NCBI GenBank assembly: GCA_964619125.1
Contig: CAZUCA010000009.1
Coordinates: 8,288-72,287 of the forward strand
DNA: 64,000 nt
Direction of reading: 5' to 3'
Source of the DNA: Owenweeksia sp964619125
GTDB lineage: Bacteria; Bacteroidota; Bacteroidia; Flavobacteriales; Schleiferiaceae
Shown here: piece after piece, positions 34,761 through 43,855 of the stretch
How the letters are laid out: each line of letters begins with the position of its first letter
Numbering within the stretch: position 1 is the first letter of the stretch
Made by a program: the position numbers and the translations under genes
Notes under the pieces: generated by a model
Seen by the model: the letters and a program-made list of their open reading frames with translations, nothing else
The model's database searches: none
Told to the model about the DNA's origin: nothing

Positions 34761-34780
34761 TTCTGCTTAAAGTATTGCTT

Positions 34781-35560
34781 ATGGCCGATTTCCGACTTAC
34801 CCTGGTTCAGCCCAACCTGGTTTGGGAGAATCCTGATGCCAATTTTAAAAAGATTTCCGCCCTGCTGGCTGATAAGCCAAAGACGGATCTGATTCTCCTG
34901 CCTGAGATGTTTCCCACTGGCTTCAGTATGAACCCCGCCCAGAATTTTGAAGAGGACCATGGTCCGGCGCTGCGATATATGCAGGAGCTGGCTGCAGAGC
35001 ACAATGCTGCGGTCAGTGGCAGTGTGATTGTGAAAGAAGGTGAAAACTATTACAACCGCCTGTATTTTGTTTGGCCGGAAGGGCGGTATAGGCACTATGA
35101 CAAAAGGCATCTCTTTAGCTATGCGGGTGAGGAAAAGGTATACAATGCCGGCGAGCAGCATTTGCTGGTGGAGCACCGGGGCTGGAAGCTCATGCCCCTG
35201 ATTTGTTATGACCTGCGCTTTCCGGTTTGGTGCCGAAATACCGCTGCAGTAGACCTGCAGTTTTATGTGGCCAATTGGCCCGAGCGACGGGCCACGGCCT
35301 GGAAATCCCTGCTGAAGGCCCGCGCCATCGAAAATATGTGCGTGGTGGCGGGGCTCAACCGCGTCGGTGCCGATGCCAATGAGGTAGAGCACTCGGGCGA
35401 CTCAATGGTTTTTGATGAATTGGGTGAGCCACTCTTAGAACTTAGCCCCTCTGTGGAAGAGTGTGCCACGGTGGTACTGGATCAGGAAAAGCTGCGCAAA
35501 AGCCGCGAGCGTTTTCGCTTTCTCGATGACCGTGATCACTTCACTTTTTTACGGCCCTGA
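34781..35560 (+). CDS. nitrilase-family amidohydrolase, likely omega-amidase (YafV-like)
   Basis: This 259-residue carbon-nitrogen hydrolase has the catalytic triad visible: Glu in LPEMFPTGFSMNP, Lys in YDKRHLFSYAGE and Cys in LICYDLRFPVWCRN. The LFSYAGE and DLRFPVW forms match the omega-amidase subgroup, which hydrolyses alpha-ketoglutaramate and related ketoacid amides. The ATG at 34781 gives the family start (MADFRLTLVQPNLVWE). The 3-prime end overlaps the convergent Ig-like lipoprotein gene by 25 bp. Confidence 0.9.
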   Translation: MADFRLTLVQPNLVWENPDANFKKISALLADKPKTDLILLPEMFPTGFSMNPAQNFEEDHGPALRYMQELAAEHNAAVSGSVIVKEGENYYNRLYFVWPEGRYRHYDKRHLFSYAGEEKVYNAGEQHLLVEHRGWKLMPLICYDLRFPVWCRNTAAVDLQFYVANWPERRATAWKSLLKARAIENMCVVAGLNRVGADANEVEHSGDSMVFDELGEPLLELSPSVEECATVVLDQEKLRKSRERFRFLDDRDHFTFLRP

Positions 35561-37251
35561 CCCGTTTCCTGTGGCTTGAGGTTTTTTTCCTTAGCGTCCT
35601 CCTTACTGTCTTTAGGTTCCGGCCTTTTCAGGGGAGCATCGAGCTTGGCAATCCATTCCAATTCCAGGTCCCAGTTCGCGCGAACCTCAATAGTCTCCTG
35701 ATAGCTGAAGATCCGTTCAGGCTGACGGCGCTCCATGAAATTTCCAGGTGACCATTCGCCATCGCCATTTCGGTCAACAATAAGTTCGGCAGTATAAGCT
35801 CCCGGTTGCTGGCTTTTCATCTGCACCTTAACGCTGTCCCTGAATTCACGCCGTATTATCTCACGTCCTTTGTTTCCCCTGATCACCAGCACCAGTGCGT
35901 GCGGTGAGGCGGCCTTTACCTTAAAATCCACATTGCCCAGATCCTCACGGCTCAGGGTTTTTACCTCCATGGCTATGGTGTCCTCCAGTTTGGCAAAGGG
36001 AGACGATACCGCTGAAGGCGGAATCATCAGCCGGTATTTTTTGGCCGGCTGAGAGGGCCGTAGTTTCAGTATAAGGGGTCCGGCGGTGGTATCTTCCTCC
36101 AGACTTACGGATAGGGTGTCTTTACTGCTGTAAACGGCAATGGCATCTGCGGCCAGTGAATCGAGAGGGAAATTGCTTTTGAGTACAATGGGGTCGAAAA
36201 TGCGAATTTCATGGCGCATCGCTTTCAGCTTCAATTCCGGAGTGTTCATTTCGCGCAGGTTTACCACCACGGTATCACTACCGAGGCTGGCTTCGCTGTA
36301 AATTAAGCGCAGGCTGTCGGTAAGGAAGGGTTGGAACCAGAAGTTGATAGTATCCCTCTTATTGTTGAAGTTACTGAAGTACCGGCTTAAGCGTTGCGGG
36401 GCGAGGGGGTTCAGGCTGAACTCCTCTACCGGCCTGCTGAACGTTAACTGAATGTGACCGGGATTCAGCATCCTGGCCCCTTTAAAGCGTCGGCTGGGCA
36501 GTGGCTCCGACGCCTGTAGCAGGAGCTCCTCCATTTCCGGTTTGGTTTTGATGATTTCGGAGTGAAAAGCAATTTTTTCATTGCCATTGCTGAGCTTGAA
36601 ATTACCGCGGGCATCTTTAAAGGCTATCAGCAGAAATTCACCATACTTCATGTAGTTGATATCAAAATGCCCCTCTTCATCGGTATATGCGTAATAGGTC
36701 GGTAGCTTTTTAAAGGGCAGGGAGTCGTTGCTGAGGGTGTCGGCAGTTTCATAAAGAGCCACCAGCAGCTTTTCCTCCGGTTGGCTGTTTAAGGCATTGA
36801 TGACATGCCCCGCAATCTGGAGGCTGTCGATAAAATCGCCGGTACTGAAAATGTACTTAAAGTCAGTATTCTCATTGTTTTCCCTGATATCGGTAATGGA
36901 GCTGCCAAAGGAAATGGTGTAGGTAGTTTGTTTGCGCAGGCTGTCTTTCCAGCTGATGATAATCTCCCGGCCACGGGCATTAATGGTCGGCGGTTCCTCG
37001 AGGGGTGGGCTGAAGTTGATTTGCTTGTTTCCCCCTTTCAGGTTTATGTATTCATCAAAGAGCAGTCTTACCCGGTTGCCGCTGAAGTTGGTGGTGAGAT
37101 TAGCGGGATAGGATGTGTCCAGCACCGGCGCGATGGTATCGCGTGGCCCCCCTCCGGGGGAGGAGCGGGTGGCGCATGAGCTGAGGAGGAGTTCAGCTGT
37201 CAGCAGGTATCCGAAAAGCAAAAGAAAGACAGCAAGTAATGATTGGCGCAT
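35536..37251 (-). CDS. lipoprotein with an N-terminal Ig-like (SbsA_Ig) domain
   Basis: This 571-residue protein has a lipoprotein signal (lipid on Cys26 in LLSSCATRS) followed by the Gly/Pro linker SPGGGPRDTIAP. The first domain, at about 35-125 (DTSYPANLTTNFSGNRVRLLFDEYI through TYTISFGSSITDI), is the Ig-like domain common in Bacteroidota surface lipoproteins. Beta-rich repeats follow, then a Lys/Glu-rich charged tail. The family is widespread in Bacteroidota but its function is unassigned. The ATG at 37251 is preferred over a TTG six bases earlier. Confidence 0.82.
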   Translation of the reverse strand: MRQSLLAVFLLLFGYLLTAELLLSSCATRSSPGGGPRDTIAPVLDTSYPANLTTNFSGNRVRLLFDEYINLKGGNKQINFSPPLEEPPTINARGREIIISWKDSLRKQTTYTISFGSSITDIRENNENTDFKYIFSTGDFIDSLQIAGHVINALNSQPEEKLLVALYETADTLSNDSLPFKKLPTYYAYTDEEGHFDINYMKYGEFLLIAFKDARGNFKLSNGNEKIAFHSEIIKTKPEMEELLLQASEPLPSRRFKGARMLNPGHIQLTFSRPVEEFSLNPLAPQRLSRYFSNFNNKRDTINFWFQPFLTDSLRLIYSEASLGSDTVVVNLREMNTPELKLKAMRHEIRIFDPIVLKSNFPLDSLAADAIAVYSSKDTLSVSLEEDTTAGPLILKLRPSQPAKKYRLMIPPSAVSSPFAKLEDTIAMEVKTLSREDLGNVDFKVKAASPHALVLVIRGNKGREIIRREFRDSVKVQMKSQQPGAYTAELIVDRNGDGEWSPGNFMERRQPERIFSYQETIEVRANWDLELEWIAKLDAPLKRPEPKDSKEDAKEKNLKPQETGQGRKKVK

Positions 37252-37350
37252 TGGCAAAAAGGCAGTTTAAAGGTGTAAGCTCAGGAAAATATGTGCCAAA
37301 AATAGGCTGAACTTTCAGGATATACCTTATCGGGTGGAGATATCTGCAAG

Positions 37351-38049
37351 TCAACGGGCAATAGCCAGGGTAAGGAGGGAAACGCGGCAGCCGGGAACCT
37401 GCAAAAGCTTATCGGCGGAAGCTTCCACAGTGGAGCCGGTGGTGATAACGTCATCAATAAGCAGCAGATGGCGCTGTCTCAGCTCGTCCGGCCGGTTTAG
37501 CCTGAAGATGCTCTCTACATTGCGCCAGCGGGCAAAGCGCGATTTACGGGTTTGGCTTTGGCTGTGTGTTTGCCGCAGCAGGTGCTCGCCTGATAGGGGA
37601 ATGCCGCTCACTTCACTCACGCCCCGGGCGATTACTTCACTTTGGTTATAGCCCCGGCTTTTTAACTTTTTGGGGTGTAAGGGAATAGGAATTAAGAGAT
37701 CGATGTTATCGAAAAAACCGCAAGGGAGAACTTCGAGGCTAAGCAGTGTGGCCAGCCGCAGGCCTATTTCAGGTCGGTTGCGGTATTTAAAGCTATGCAT
37801 AATGCGCTGTACCTGACCCCCTTTTTCAAAGTTGAGAAAGGCCATGGCCTTTTCTAATTTACAGCGACCATAAAAGAGTTGCAGTACCGGATTGTCAGCT
37901 ACCCGCTGGTAGCCGGTGCGGGGAAGCTCAGCCAGGCAGGGGGTGCAGAGGAGGTTTTCGTTTTTTACCAGCGGTTGCTGACAGCCTGCACAGGCTTCGG
38001 GATAAAACACATCCACCAAATCGTGTAAAAAACTACTTTTGAAAATCAC
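37351..38049 (-). CDS. comF: ComF family phosphoribosyltransferase-like protein
   Basis: This 232-residue protein has an N-terminal four-Cys zinc finger (CAGCQQPLV and CTPC) and a C-terminal phosphoribosyltransferase fold with the PRPP loop LLIDDVITTGST. ComF proteins help DNA uptake in competent bacteria. In Bacteroidota the role is not established. The start is a GTG at 38049. It is divergent from the small membrane protein gene. Confidence 0.9.
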   Translation of the reverse strand: MIFKSSFLHDLVDVFYPEACAGCQQPLVKNENLLCTPCLAELPRTGYQRVADNPVLQLFYGRCKLEKAMAFLNFEKGGQVQRIMHSFKYRNRPEIGLRLATLLSLEVLPCGFFDNIDLLIPIPLHPKKLKSRGYNQSEVIARGVSEVSGIPLSGEHLLRQTHSQSQTRKSRFARWRNVESIFRLNRPDELRQRHLLLIDDVITTGSTVEASADKLLQVPGCRVSLLTLAIAR

Positions 38050-38082
38050 GGTTAAGCTTTATTTAAAAATACGGCATTTTCA

Positions 38083-38367
38083 ATGGCAACCCCAACCAAA
38101 AAGACGGTCAAGGCCCTCGCTACTCTCATTGTCATCTGTTTTATCGGGCTGGTAGTCACCAGTTTTATGTTAGTTAAGAACCATAGCAAGCTGCGGGAGC
38201 TGCGCTCACAGAAAAAGGTGCTGATTGAGCAATTAGCCGAAGAAGTATTGGCAAGGCAAAGGCTGCAGAAGCACCTCGACAGTTTAGTGCAGCAAAAAAA
38301 AGTGGCAACTTCTACTGTTGAAGATAGCAGCACCCTGGTGGAGCTTATCCCGAAAGGGGAGCGTTAG
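38083..38367 (+). CDS. small membrane protein with a coiled coil
   Basis: This 94-residue protein has one membrane helix (about residues 9-31) followed by a charged coiled-coil stretch (about 35-70: KLRELRSQKKVLIEQLAEEVL). It resembles septum- or division-type bitopic proteins in layout only; I do not recognise a family. Its stop overlaps the end of the convergent outer-membrane protein gene by four bases. Normal codon use and a plain ATG support it as a real gene. Confidence 0.6.
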   Translation: MATPTKKTVKALATLIVICFIGLVVTSFMLVKNHSKLRELRSQKKVLIEQLAEEVLARQRLQKHLDSLVQQKKVATSTVEDSSTLVELIPKGER

Positions 38368-41300
38368 AAAAAGGCCTTTACCTCCAGGTTGCCATTGTGG
38401 ATAGGCCGTACTCCCGGGCTTACCCTGCCGCTGTAGTTCAAGCTCAATAAAATATTCTTGCGGATACTACGCTGCAATATCAGCCCCCAGGTGCCATTGT
38501 CACCCGGGCGCAGCTCACGCAGCATCTCAAATCCGGCCGGGCTGTTGCGCTCACCTTCAAAATCATTTTTAATGTAGTTGAGGTTGAGCTGAGCCGATAT
38601 TTTTTCGGCATTGTTGTATTTCAGCTCCAGGCCGGCTTTTTGGCTGAATAACTGGTTGCTGATCTCTCCACTGCTCAATTGCTGATCCCAAGCATAGCTT
38701 GCGCTTAAAATAAAGCTTAGGCTGGTTTGGTAGCTAAGGGAATAGCGGTTGCTAAGCTGGTCGATGCTAAAATTGCGGCTTTCAAAGTTGCCGGAAATAT
38801 TGCGTTTGTCCTGCCAGGAGGCCTCGGCCTGGGCCAGCAGTGGCTCTGCTATCTGGTAGCGCCCGCTCAGCTCATGCTCTTCCACTTGTCTCTGTTCAAC
38901 CCCAAAACTGAGGAGGTTGCGATTGTCGGTTTTGCGATAGGTGTAATGCCCGCCAAAGTGGGTACTGCTGCGGTTGAAAAAGAGGCTGCTTCTGAAGTTG
39001 TTATTGAGGGCTACAATTAATGAATCGTCGGCCACCTCTTTAAAGGGGTTTATGGTGTTGGCATACCCCTGCAGCAGGGTTTTGCGATCGAGCTGATAAT
39101 TTAGGAGTAGTGAAAAACGGCGGCTTACCGCCTTCCAGTTGTCCTGGCTTGCCCAGCTGTTGGGAGCGTTAATGCTAAGGGTTTCACTGAATTTCTGAAT
39201 GCTGGTTCTGACATATTCATTGGTGGGGGCAAAAATGCGAATGTAGCGCGCCAGGTCAGGGGTAGGGGCCACCTCAAATTCACTGAGCTCTTTGATGCCG
39301 TTGCCATTGTAATCGGTGTGGGTGTAAGTGCCGGTGCCGGGCGGAACCTCTACATAGCTAAAGCTGCGACGGGCCTCGGTGCCGCTGCCGGTTTCGTAAA
39401 AGCTGCTGCTGGTGATAGCGTTTTTGAAGAAGCGCTGCAGGTAATTGAGTCGTAGCGTAGTGGTCTTCTCCAGCGGCTGTTCCTCAGCTTGCAATCTTTT
39501 TAATTGCCGCAGATTGACAGCAGCTTGCAGCTGGCTGTTAAAGCTGGTCTTCAGCGATGTTCGCAATCGATAAGCTCTGGCGCGGGCAAACTGCTGCATC
39601 TCACCCAGGCGGGCAGTATCGTCATAGCGTTCCATATAGCTGATCTCGCTAAAATTGCCGGCACTGTCGCCCACTCCGCTAAAGACCTCGTATTCTATAA
39701 AATTGTAGCTGCGGGCCAGGAGTGTGTCTCCCGCTGCCGCCCGTTGCTGATTCCATTCCCCCTGGCTTCGCAAGCCAGTCCACCATTTTTCAGTGAGCAT
39801 CAGCCGGTATTCACCCTGCTCGCGCGCAAAGCGACTCCGGCTGGCACTGTCGGAAGCATTTAGCAGGCTCAGGCCCAGCCGCAGCAGCTGCTTGTTATTT
39901 TTCAGTTTAAAGTTAAGGGCGTTTTTAAAACCACTGAAGTCATTAGCCTGCAGCCAGTCCGTGGTAGTGCCCAGCTGCCAGTTGTGTTGGCTAAAACCAA
40001 GGTTTACGCCAGCCAGCTGCAAACCTTCATTGTAATTCAAGGGCAGGTTCCAGTCACGGGCAAATTCCACCCGCCTTATCCTTTCGATGGTAGTGAAATT
40101 GTTTTGGTTGAATTCATAATTGACCCCGGCCGATAAGAGGCCCTGCGCGAGGCTGTCGCTAAAAGCATAGGACAGGCTACCGGCCCCCCCCTCATCATCT
40201 GCTTCGTCAAGATCAGAAAAGAGATTAAGGTCGTTTTTGCTGGCCGCCAACTCCAGCCTGAGCTGGTGCTTTTCGCCGATACTGGCCTGGCTTTGCAAGG
40301 ACAAAATCTGCAAGCGGTTAGGGGCTACCAGCTGGCGCACGGGGCTGTAATTTCCCTGCGGAACCCCGTTTATCGGCGCTATCCAGCGAAATACCCGGCC
40401 GTTGGCATCGTTGCGGTCGAGCCGGTAATTGCCCCTGTTGTTGCCTACCGGGGCAAAGGAAGCCTGGTAGAGCTGCCGGCTGGAGTCTACCGAATAAACC
40501 AATACTGAATCATAACCGAGACTATCCCTTAACTCATAAAGCACCCGGTCATCAGCGAAGGCGCTCGGGGAGATGGTACTTACCACTGCCTGATTCAGCC
40601 GGTCTCCGGCCGCGGACAACACCTGTTTGTCGTCATTGCTAAGATCCTGAAGCAGCGGTTGATTTTTACTGTCCTGCTCGCTGTAATATTGTACACTGGT
40701 ATTAATGTTATCGCTAACGAGGCCGCCACTGCCAAAAAATACCGAGCGCAGATAATTCTGTTCGGTGTATTGAAATTCCACCACCACCCTCCTTTCACGT
40801 GTCATGGGTTGCAGGGCGGTAAAAGTGATTTCACCGGCATTGTAATCAATGGTATAATCGTACTGCTGGCCCCGTTTCATGAGGATGCCGTCTACATAAA
40901 CCCGTTCTGAGCCTGAGATAATAATGATGTACTGTTCATTGTTATTACCTCTCAGTTTGTAGGGCCCCTGATTGCCCTCCCCGGCCATAAAGCGGTTGCG
41001 GGCAAAGCGACCCCGGGCGATACCCCCCTGGAGTTGCAGGGGCATAAGGTTGTCACCGGCGGGAAAATTGGTGAAAATTCCCGCTCCACTGATGCGTTTA
41101 TCGAATTGCAGAAAGCGGTGGCCGGCATTGCTCATGCTGTAATCACCGGCGCGCAGCAGGCCAAAGTCGGGATTTTCGAGCTCCATGTACACGCGATCAA
41201 ATTCACGCAGTTGCTGGGTGTAACCATCGCTCTGGACCGGAATATTGTTGTCGGTAATACTGGCACGCAGGGTGGTAGAGGGGGAGATATTGCCACTGAG

Positions 41301-41795
41301 CTGCAGGTTGAGGTCACTGTTGAGCACGGCATCCTGGTTGTTGCCTACACTGATGCCACGGCTGATGCTGCCGGCGGAGGTGAGGCCGCGAAAGGGCTTA
41401 AACTCATTGTTGTCTGCCGCCTGATAATTGGGGGCGCTAAAGGCCTGCTCGTCGGGGAGGAGCAGGCTGGTATCTTTGTGCTGAAAGCGCTGGTGTAAGG
41501 GGAATTCCAACACCCGGTAGCTGAGAATAAGGGTGTCAGAGTGACGCTCACTGAGTTCCAGCCAGCTTACCGGACGGCGGTGAAAAATGTAGCCCGGGTA
41601 AACCGTGTCGCCGGCAAGGTTACGGAAGCTTAGCGAGGGTGGATATACGGCCAGGCTATCGGCAAAGATGGAATCATGCCGGGGCAGTACCAGGCGCTCG
41701 CGCCGGAGCTCCCATAGCAAACTATCGCTTTGACTAAAGCTGCTGAACGGCAGGGCAATACCCAGGATGAACAAGAATATGCCCCTCAATCCCAC
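38364..41795 (-). CDS. very large outer-membrane beta-barrel protein
   Basis: This 1143-residue protein has a signal peptide (about 1-22, ending PFSSFSQ) and then an N-terminal region with strands such as SGNISPSTTLRASITDNNIPVQSDG and DRVYMELENPDFGLLRAGDYS. A Greek-key-like insert (VYVDGILMKRGQQYDYTIDYNAGEITF) follows, then hundreds of residues of alternating barrel strands. The N-terminal segments resemble parts of large Bacteroidota barrels such as the SprA group, but it is much shorter than SprA, so transport or translocon function is only a guess. The start is a GTG at 41795; a TTG at 41789 is an alternative. Confidence 0.75.
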   Translation of the reverse strand: MGLRGIFLFILGIALPFSSFSQSDSLLWELRRERLVLPRHDSIFADSLAVYPPSLSFRNLAGDTVYPGYIFHRRPVSWLELSERHSDTLILSYRVLEFPLHQRFQHKDTSLLLPDEQAFSAPNYQAADNNEFKPFRGLTSAGSISRGISVGNNQDAVLNSDLNLQLSGNISPSTTLRASITDNNIPVQSDGYTQQLREFDRVYMELENPDFGLLRAGDYSMSNAGHRFLQFDKRISGAGIFTNFPAGDNLMPLQLQGGIARGRFARNRFMAGEGNQGPYKLRGNNNEQYIIIISGSERVYVDGILMKRGQQYDYTIDYNAGEITFTALQPMTRERRVVVEFQYTEQNYLRSVFFGSGGLVSDNINTSVQYYSEQDSKNQPLLQDLSNDDKQVLSAAGDRLNQAVVSTISPSAFADDRVLYELRDSLGYDSVLVYSVDSSRQLYQASFAPVGNNRGNYRLDRNDANGRVFRWIAPINGVPQGNYSPVRQLVAPNRLQILSLQSQASIGEKHQLRLELAASKNDLNLFSDLDEADDEGGAGSLSYAFSDSLAQGLLSAGVNYEFNQNNFTTIERIRRVEFARDWNLPLNYNEGLQLAGVNLGFSQHNWQLGTTTDWLQANDFSGFKNALNFKLKNNKQLLRLGLSLLNASDSASRSRFAREQGEYRLMLTEKWWTGLRSQGEWNQQRAAAGDTLLARSYNFIEYEVFSGVGDSAGNFSEISYMERYDDTARLGEMQQFARARAYRLRTSLKTSFNSQLQAAVNLRQLKRLQAEEQPLEKTTTLRLNYLQRFFKNAITSSSFYETGSGTEARRSFSYVEVPPGTGTYTHTDYNGNGIKELSEFEVAPTPDLARYIRIFAPTNEYVRTSIQKFSETLSINAPNSWASQDNWKAVSRRFSLLLNYQLDRKTLLQGYANTINPFKEVADDSLIVALNNNFRSSLFFNRSSTHFGGHYTYRKTDNRNLLSFGVEQRQVEEHELSGRYQIAEPLLAQAEASWQDKRNISGNFESRNFSIDQLSNRYSLSYQTSLSFILSASYAWDQQLSSGEISNQLFSQKAGLELKYNNAEKISAQLNLNYIKNDFEGERNSPAGFEMLRELRPGDNGTWGLILQRSIRKNILLSLNYSGRVSPGVRPIHNGNLEVKAFF

Positions 41796-41925
41796 AATAC
41801 TTTTTCAAAATTCACTGCTAATTTCAACATTTGTGCTGGCTTAGAAACGCCAAAAATGCCGGTTTACACATAATTGAGCGCCAAGATCACGGGCTTTTTC
41901 GGCCGGAACTAACAGATTTATAAGT

Positions 41926-42690
41926 ATGAAGATAATATCCTATAACGTAAACGGGATTCGGGCCGCTACCCGCAAGGGTTTGTTTGATTGGCTTAAAGCG
42001 GCAGACCCGGATGTGCTCCTTCTCCAGGAAACCAAGGCCATGCCTGAGCAGGTGGATCACGAGTTGATTGAGCAGGCCGGCTATAAGGCCTATTTCAACA
42101 GCGCCGAACGCAAAGGCTACAGCGGTGTGGCCATCTTTAGCAAGGTGGAGCCTGACCAGGTAGTGGTGGGCAGTGGCATTGACTATGCCGATGTGGAAGG
42201 CCGGGTGCTGCGGGCTGATTTCGGTGACATTTCGGTAATGAGCATTTATGTGCCCAAAGGTGAGGTAGGCAGTCCCCGCCTTGATTTTAAGATGGACTTT
42301 CTCAGCGAATTCCGTCAGAAAATGGCGGCGCTTCTGCTGGAACGCCCCAAGCTGGTTATCGGCGGGGATTTCAACATTTGTCACAAGCCGATCGATATCC
42401 ACGACCCGGTAAAACTGAGCAAGGTGAGTGGTTTTCTGCCCATGGAGCGGGAGTGGGTAAGCGAATTTCTCGACACCGGCTTTATTGACTCTTTTCGCTA
42501 TTTCAACCAGGAACCCGGCAATTATAGCTGGTGGAGCTATCGCGCCAATGCCCGCGCCCGCAACAAAGGCTGGCGGCTCGATTACAACATGGTTTCAGAG
42601 GCCCTTGAACAGCAGCTAAGCCGTGCCGCTATCCTGCCTGAGGCCCATCATTCTGACCACTGTCCGGTATTGGTGGAGCTCACAACCTAA
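41926..42690 (+). CDS. xthA: exodeoxyribonuclease III
   Basis: This 254-residue AP endonuclease/3-prime exonuclease is of the EEP fold. It has ISYNVNGIRAATRKG at the start, LLQETKA (metal Glu), GYSGVAIFSK, GGDFNICH (Asp/Asn), WWSYRANARARNKGWRLDYN and HHSDHCPV (catalytic His). It acts in base excision repair in the cytosol. Confidence 0.96.
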   Translation: MKIISYNVNGIRAATRKGLFDWLKAADPDVLLLQETKAMPEQVDHELIEQAGYKAYFNSAERKGYSGVAIFSKVEPDQVVVGSGIDYADVEGRVLRADFGDISVMSIYVPKGEVGSPRLDFKMDFLSEFRQKMAALLLERPKLVIGGDFNICHKPIDIHDPVKLSKVSGFLPMEREWVSEFLDTGFIDSFRYFNQEPGNYSWWSYRANARARNKGWRLDYNMVSEALEQQLSRAAILPEAHHSDHCPVLVELTT

Positions 42691-42747
42691 GTTAAATCAA
42701 CAGTAGGGACTGGATAATTTTTTTGACAGCACTGCGCAGCTGCGGTG

Positions 42748-42775
42748 TTGCCGCCTACCTTAGTCTCTACATTTA
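42748..42775 (+). promoter_or_regulatory. promoter of the OmpA-family lipoprotein gene
   Basis: TTG at 42748-42750, a 17-base spacer and TACATTTA at 42768-42775 (one mismatch to TAnnTTTG), 12 bases before the ATG at 42788. Confidence 0.5.
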
Positions 42776-42787
42776 TTATGTTTTAAA

Positions 42788-43771
42788 ATGAAGAAACTCA
42801 TAATGGGAATGCTGGCTGTGGCCACGCTTTCCTCCTGCGTAAGCAGTAAAATACACCAGGAACTGCAAGCTAAATACCGCGAGCTGGACGAGCAAAATGT
42901 GGCTCTTCGTAAGGAGAATGACGAGCTGAAATCAGATCTTGGTCAGGCTCAGGATCGCCTCAACCGCCTCGAAAAGGATTTGGCCCGCGCTGCTGAGGAT
43001 ACCACCACCATGGGGCGCAAGTATCGCTCGCTGCAAAACAAATACCGCGAACTCAATAAAAACTATGAGTTCCTGCTGGAGAATAACAATGCCTTGATGG
43101 CCAGTAACCAGGCTGAAAATCAAAAGCTTATTAAGAAGCTCAATACCCTGCAGCTTGAGTTGCAGGCCAAAGAGGATTCGCTGGCTTCAGAGCAGGATAA
43201 ACTCGATTATCTCAGCACTGAATTACAGAAGCGCGAAGCACGGGTTTATGAACTTGAGTCGCTTATCGCCCAGCAGGAAAGCAAGGTGAATGAAGTGCGT
43301 AAAAAGCTGAAGGATGCCCTCTTTAATTTCGAGGGCAAAGGCCTGAGTGTAGAGCAGCGCAACGGAAAGGTATATGTGTCACTCGAAAACAGCCTGCTGT
43401 TTCCCAGTGGCAGCTGGAATGTGCAGTCACGTGGCAAGGAAGCCCTTGATGAACTGGCCAAAGTGCTTGCATCTAATAAAGATCTCAATGTACTGGTAGA
43501 AGGCCATACCGATAGCGATGCCTTTAACGGCAGCACCGCCATTAAGGACAACTGGGACCTCAGTGTGATGCGTGCCACCTCTATCGTCAAAATTCTTACT
43601 GACAACCCCGGGGTTGACCCCCAGCGTATCACGGCGGCCGGGCGCAGCGAATACCTGCCCATTGCCAGCAACGAAACCAGGGAAGGCAAGGCCAAAAACC
43701 GCCGCACCGAAATTATTATCACCCCCAACCTCGACGAACTGATGCAGGTACTGGGTGAGGCAAACCCTTAA
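42788..43771 (+). CDS. OmpA-family lipoprotein with a long coiled coil
   Basis: This 327-residue protein has a lipoprotein signal (lipid on Cys17), then a coiled coil at about residues 20-180 with clear heptads (ELDEQNVALRKENDELKSDL). The C-terminal OmpA peptidoglycan-binding domain is at about 195-320 (LNVLVEGHTDSDAF, DNWDLSVMRATSIVKIL, ITAAGRSEYLPI, KNRRTEIII). It probably ties the outer membrane to the cell wall across a spacer. A shared convergent terminator follows at 43796-43821. Confidence 0.9.
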   Translation: MKKLIMGMLAVATLSSCVSSKIHQELQAKYRELDEQNVALRKENDELKSDLGQAQDRLNRLEKDLARAAEDTTTMGRKYRSLQNKYRELNKNYEFLLENNNALMASNQAENQKLIKKLNTLQLELQAKEDSLASEQDKLDYLSTELQKREARVYELESLIAQQESKVNEVRKKLKDALFNFEGKGLSVEQRNGKVYVSLENSLLFPSGSWNVQSRGKEALDELAKVLASNKDLNVLVEGHTDSDAFNGSTAIKDNWDLSVMRATSIVKILTDNPGVDPQRITAAGRSEYLPIASNETREGKAKNRRTEIIITPNLDELMQVLGEANP

Positions 43772-43795
43772 TTAAAGGCAGAAGCCCGAAAATAA

Positions 43796-43821
43796 AAAAC
43801 CCCGGTCCAGGCCGGGGTTTT
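43796..43821. terminator. bidirectional terminator between the OmpA and FAS1 lipoprotein genes
   Basis: A 10-bp stem, AAAACCCCGG/CCGGGGTTTT, with a 6-base loop, between convergent genes. Confidence 0.78.
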
Positions 43822-43855
43822 CCTTTTATCAGGTGTTAATTGAACAGAGTAGAAT

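Larger units (their letters stand above)
34204..34780. other. 577-bp gap with tandem terminators, many hairpins and a 12-bp inverted repeat
   Basis: This stretch carries two strong GC-rich hairpins (34302-34327, 34450-34479). Beyond the second there are further inverted repeats: 34572-34578 with 34586-34592 (ATGATAG, repeated again at 34603), 34618-34624 with 34642-34648 (GGAGGTC), 34673-34677 with 34687-34691 (GGGGC), and 34741-34748 with 34753-34760. The segment is bounded by AGATTACTAACC at 34357-34368 and its exact inverted copy at 34725-34736. A 71-codon frame from ATG 34500 to 34715 follows an A-rich leader, but its composition does not look protein-like. It may be a structured RNA or a decayed small mobile element. 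Confidence 0.5.
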
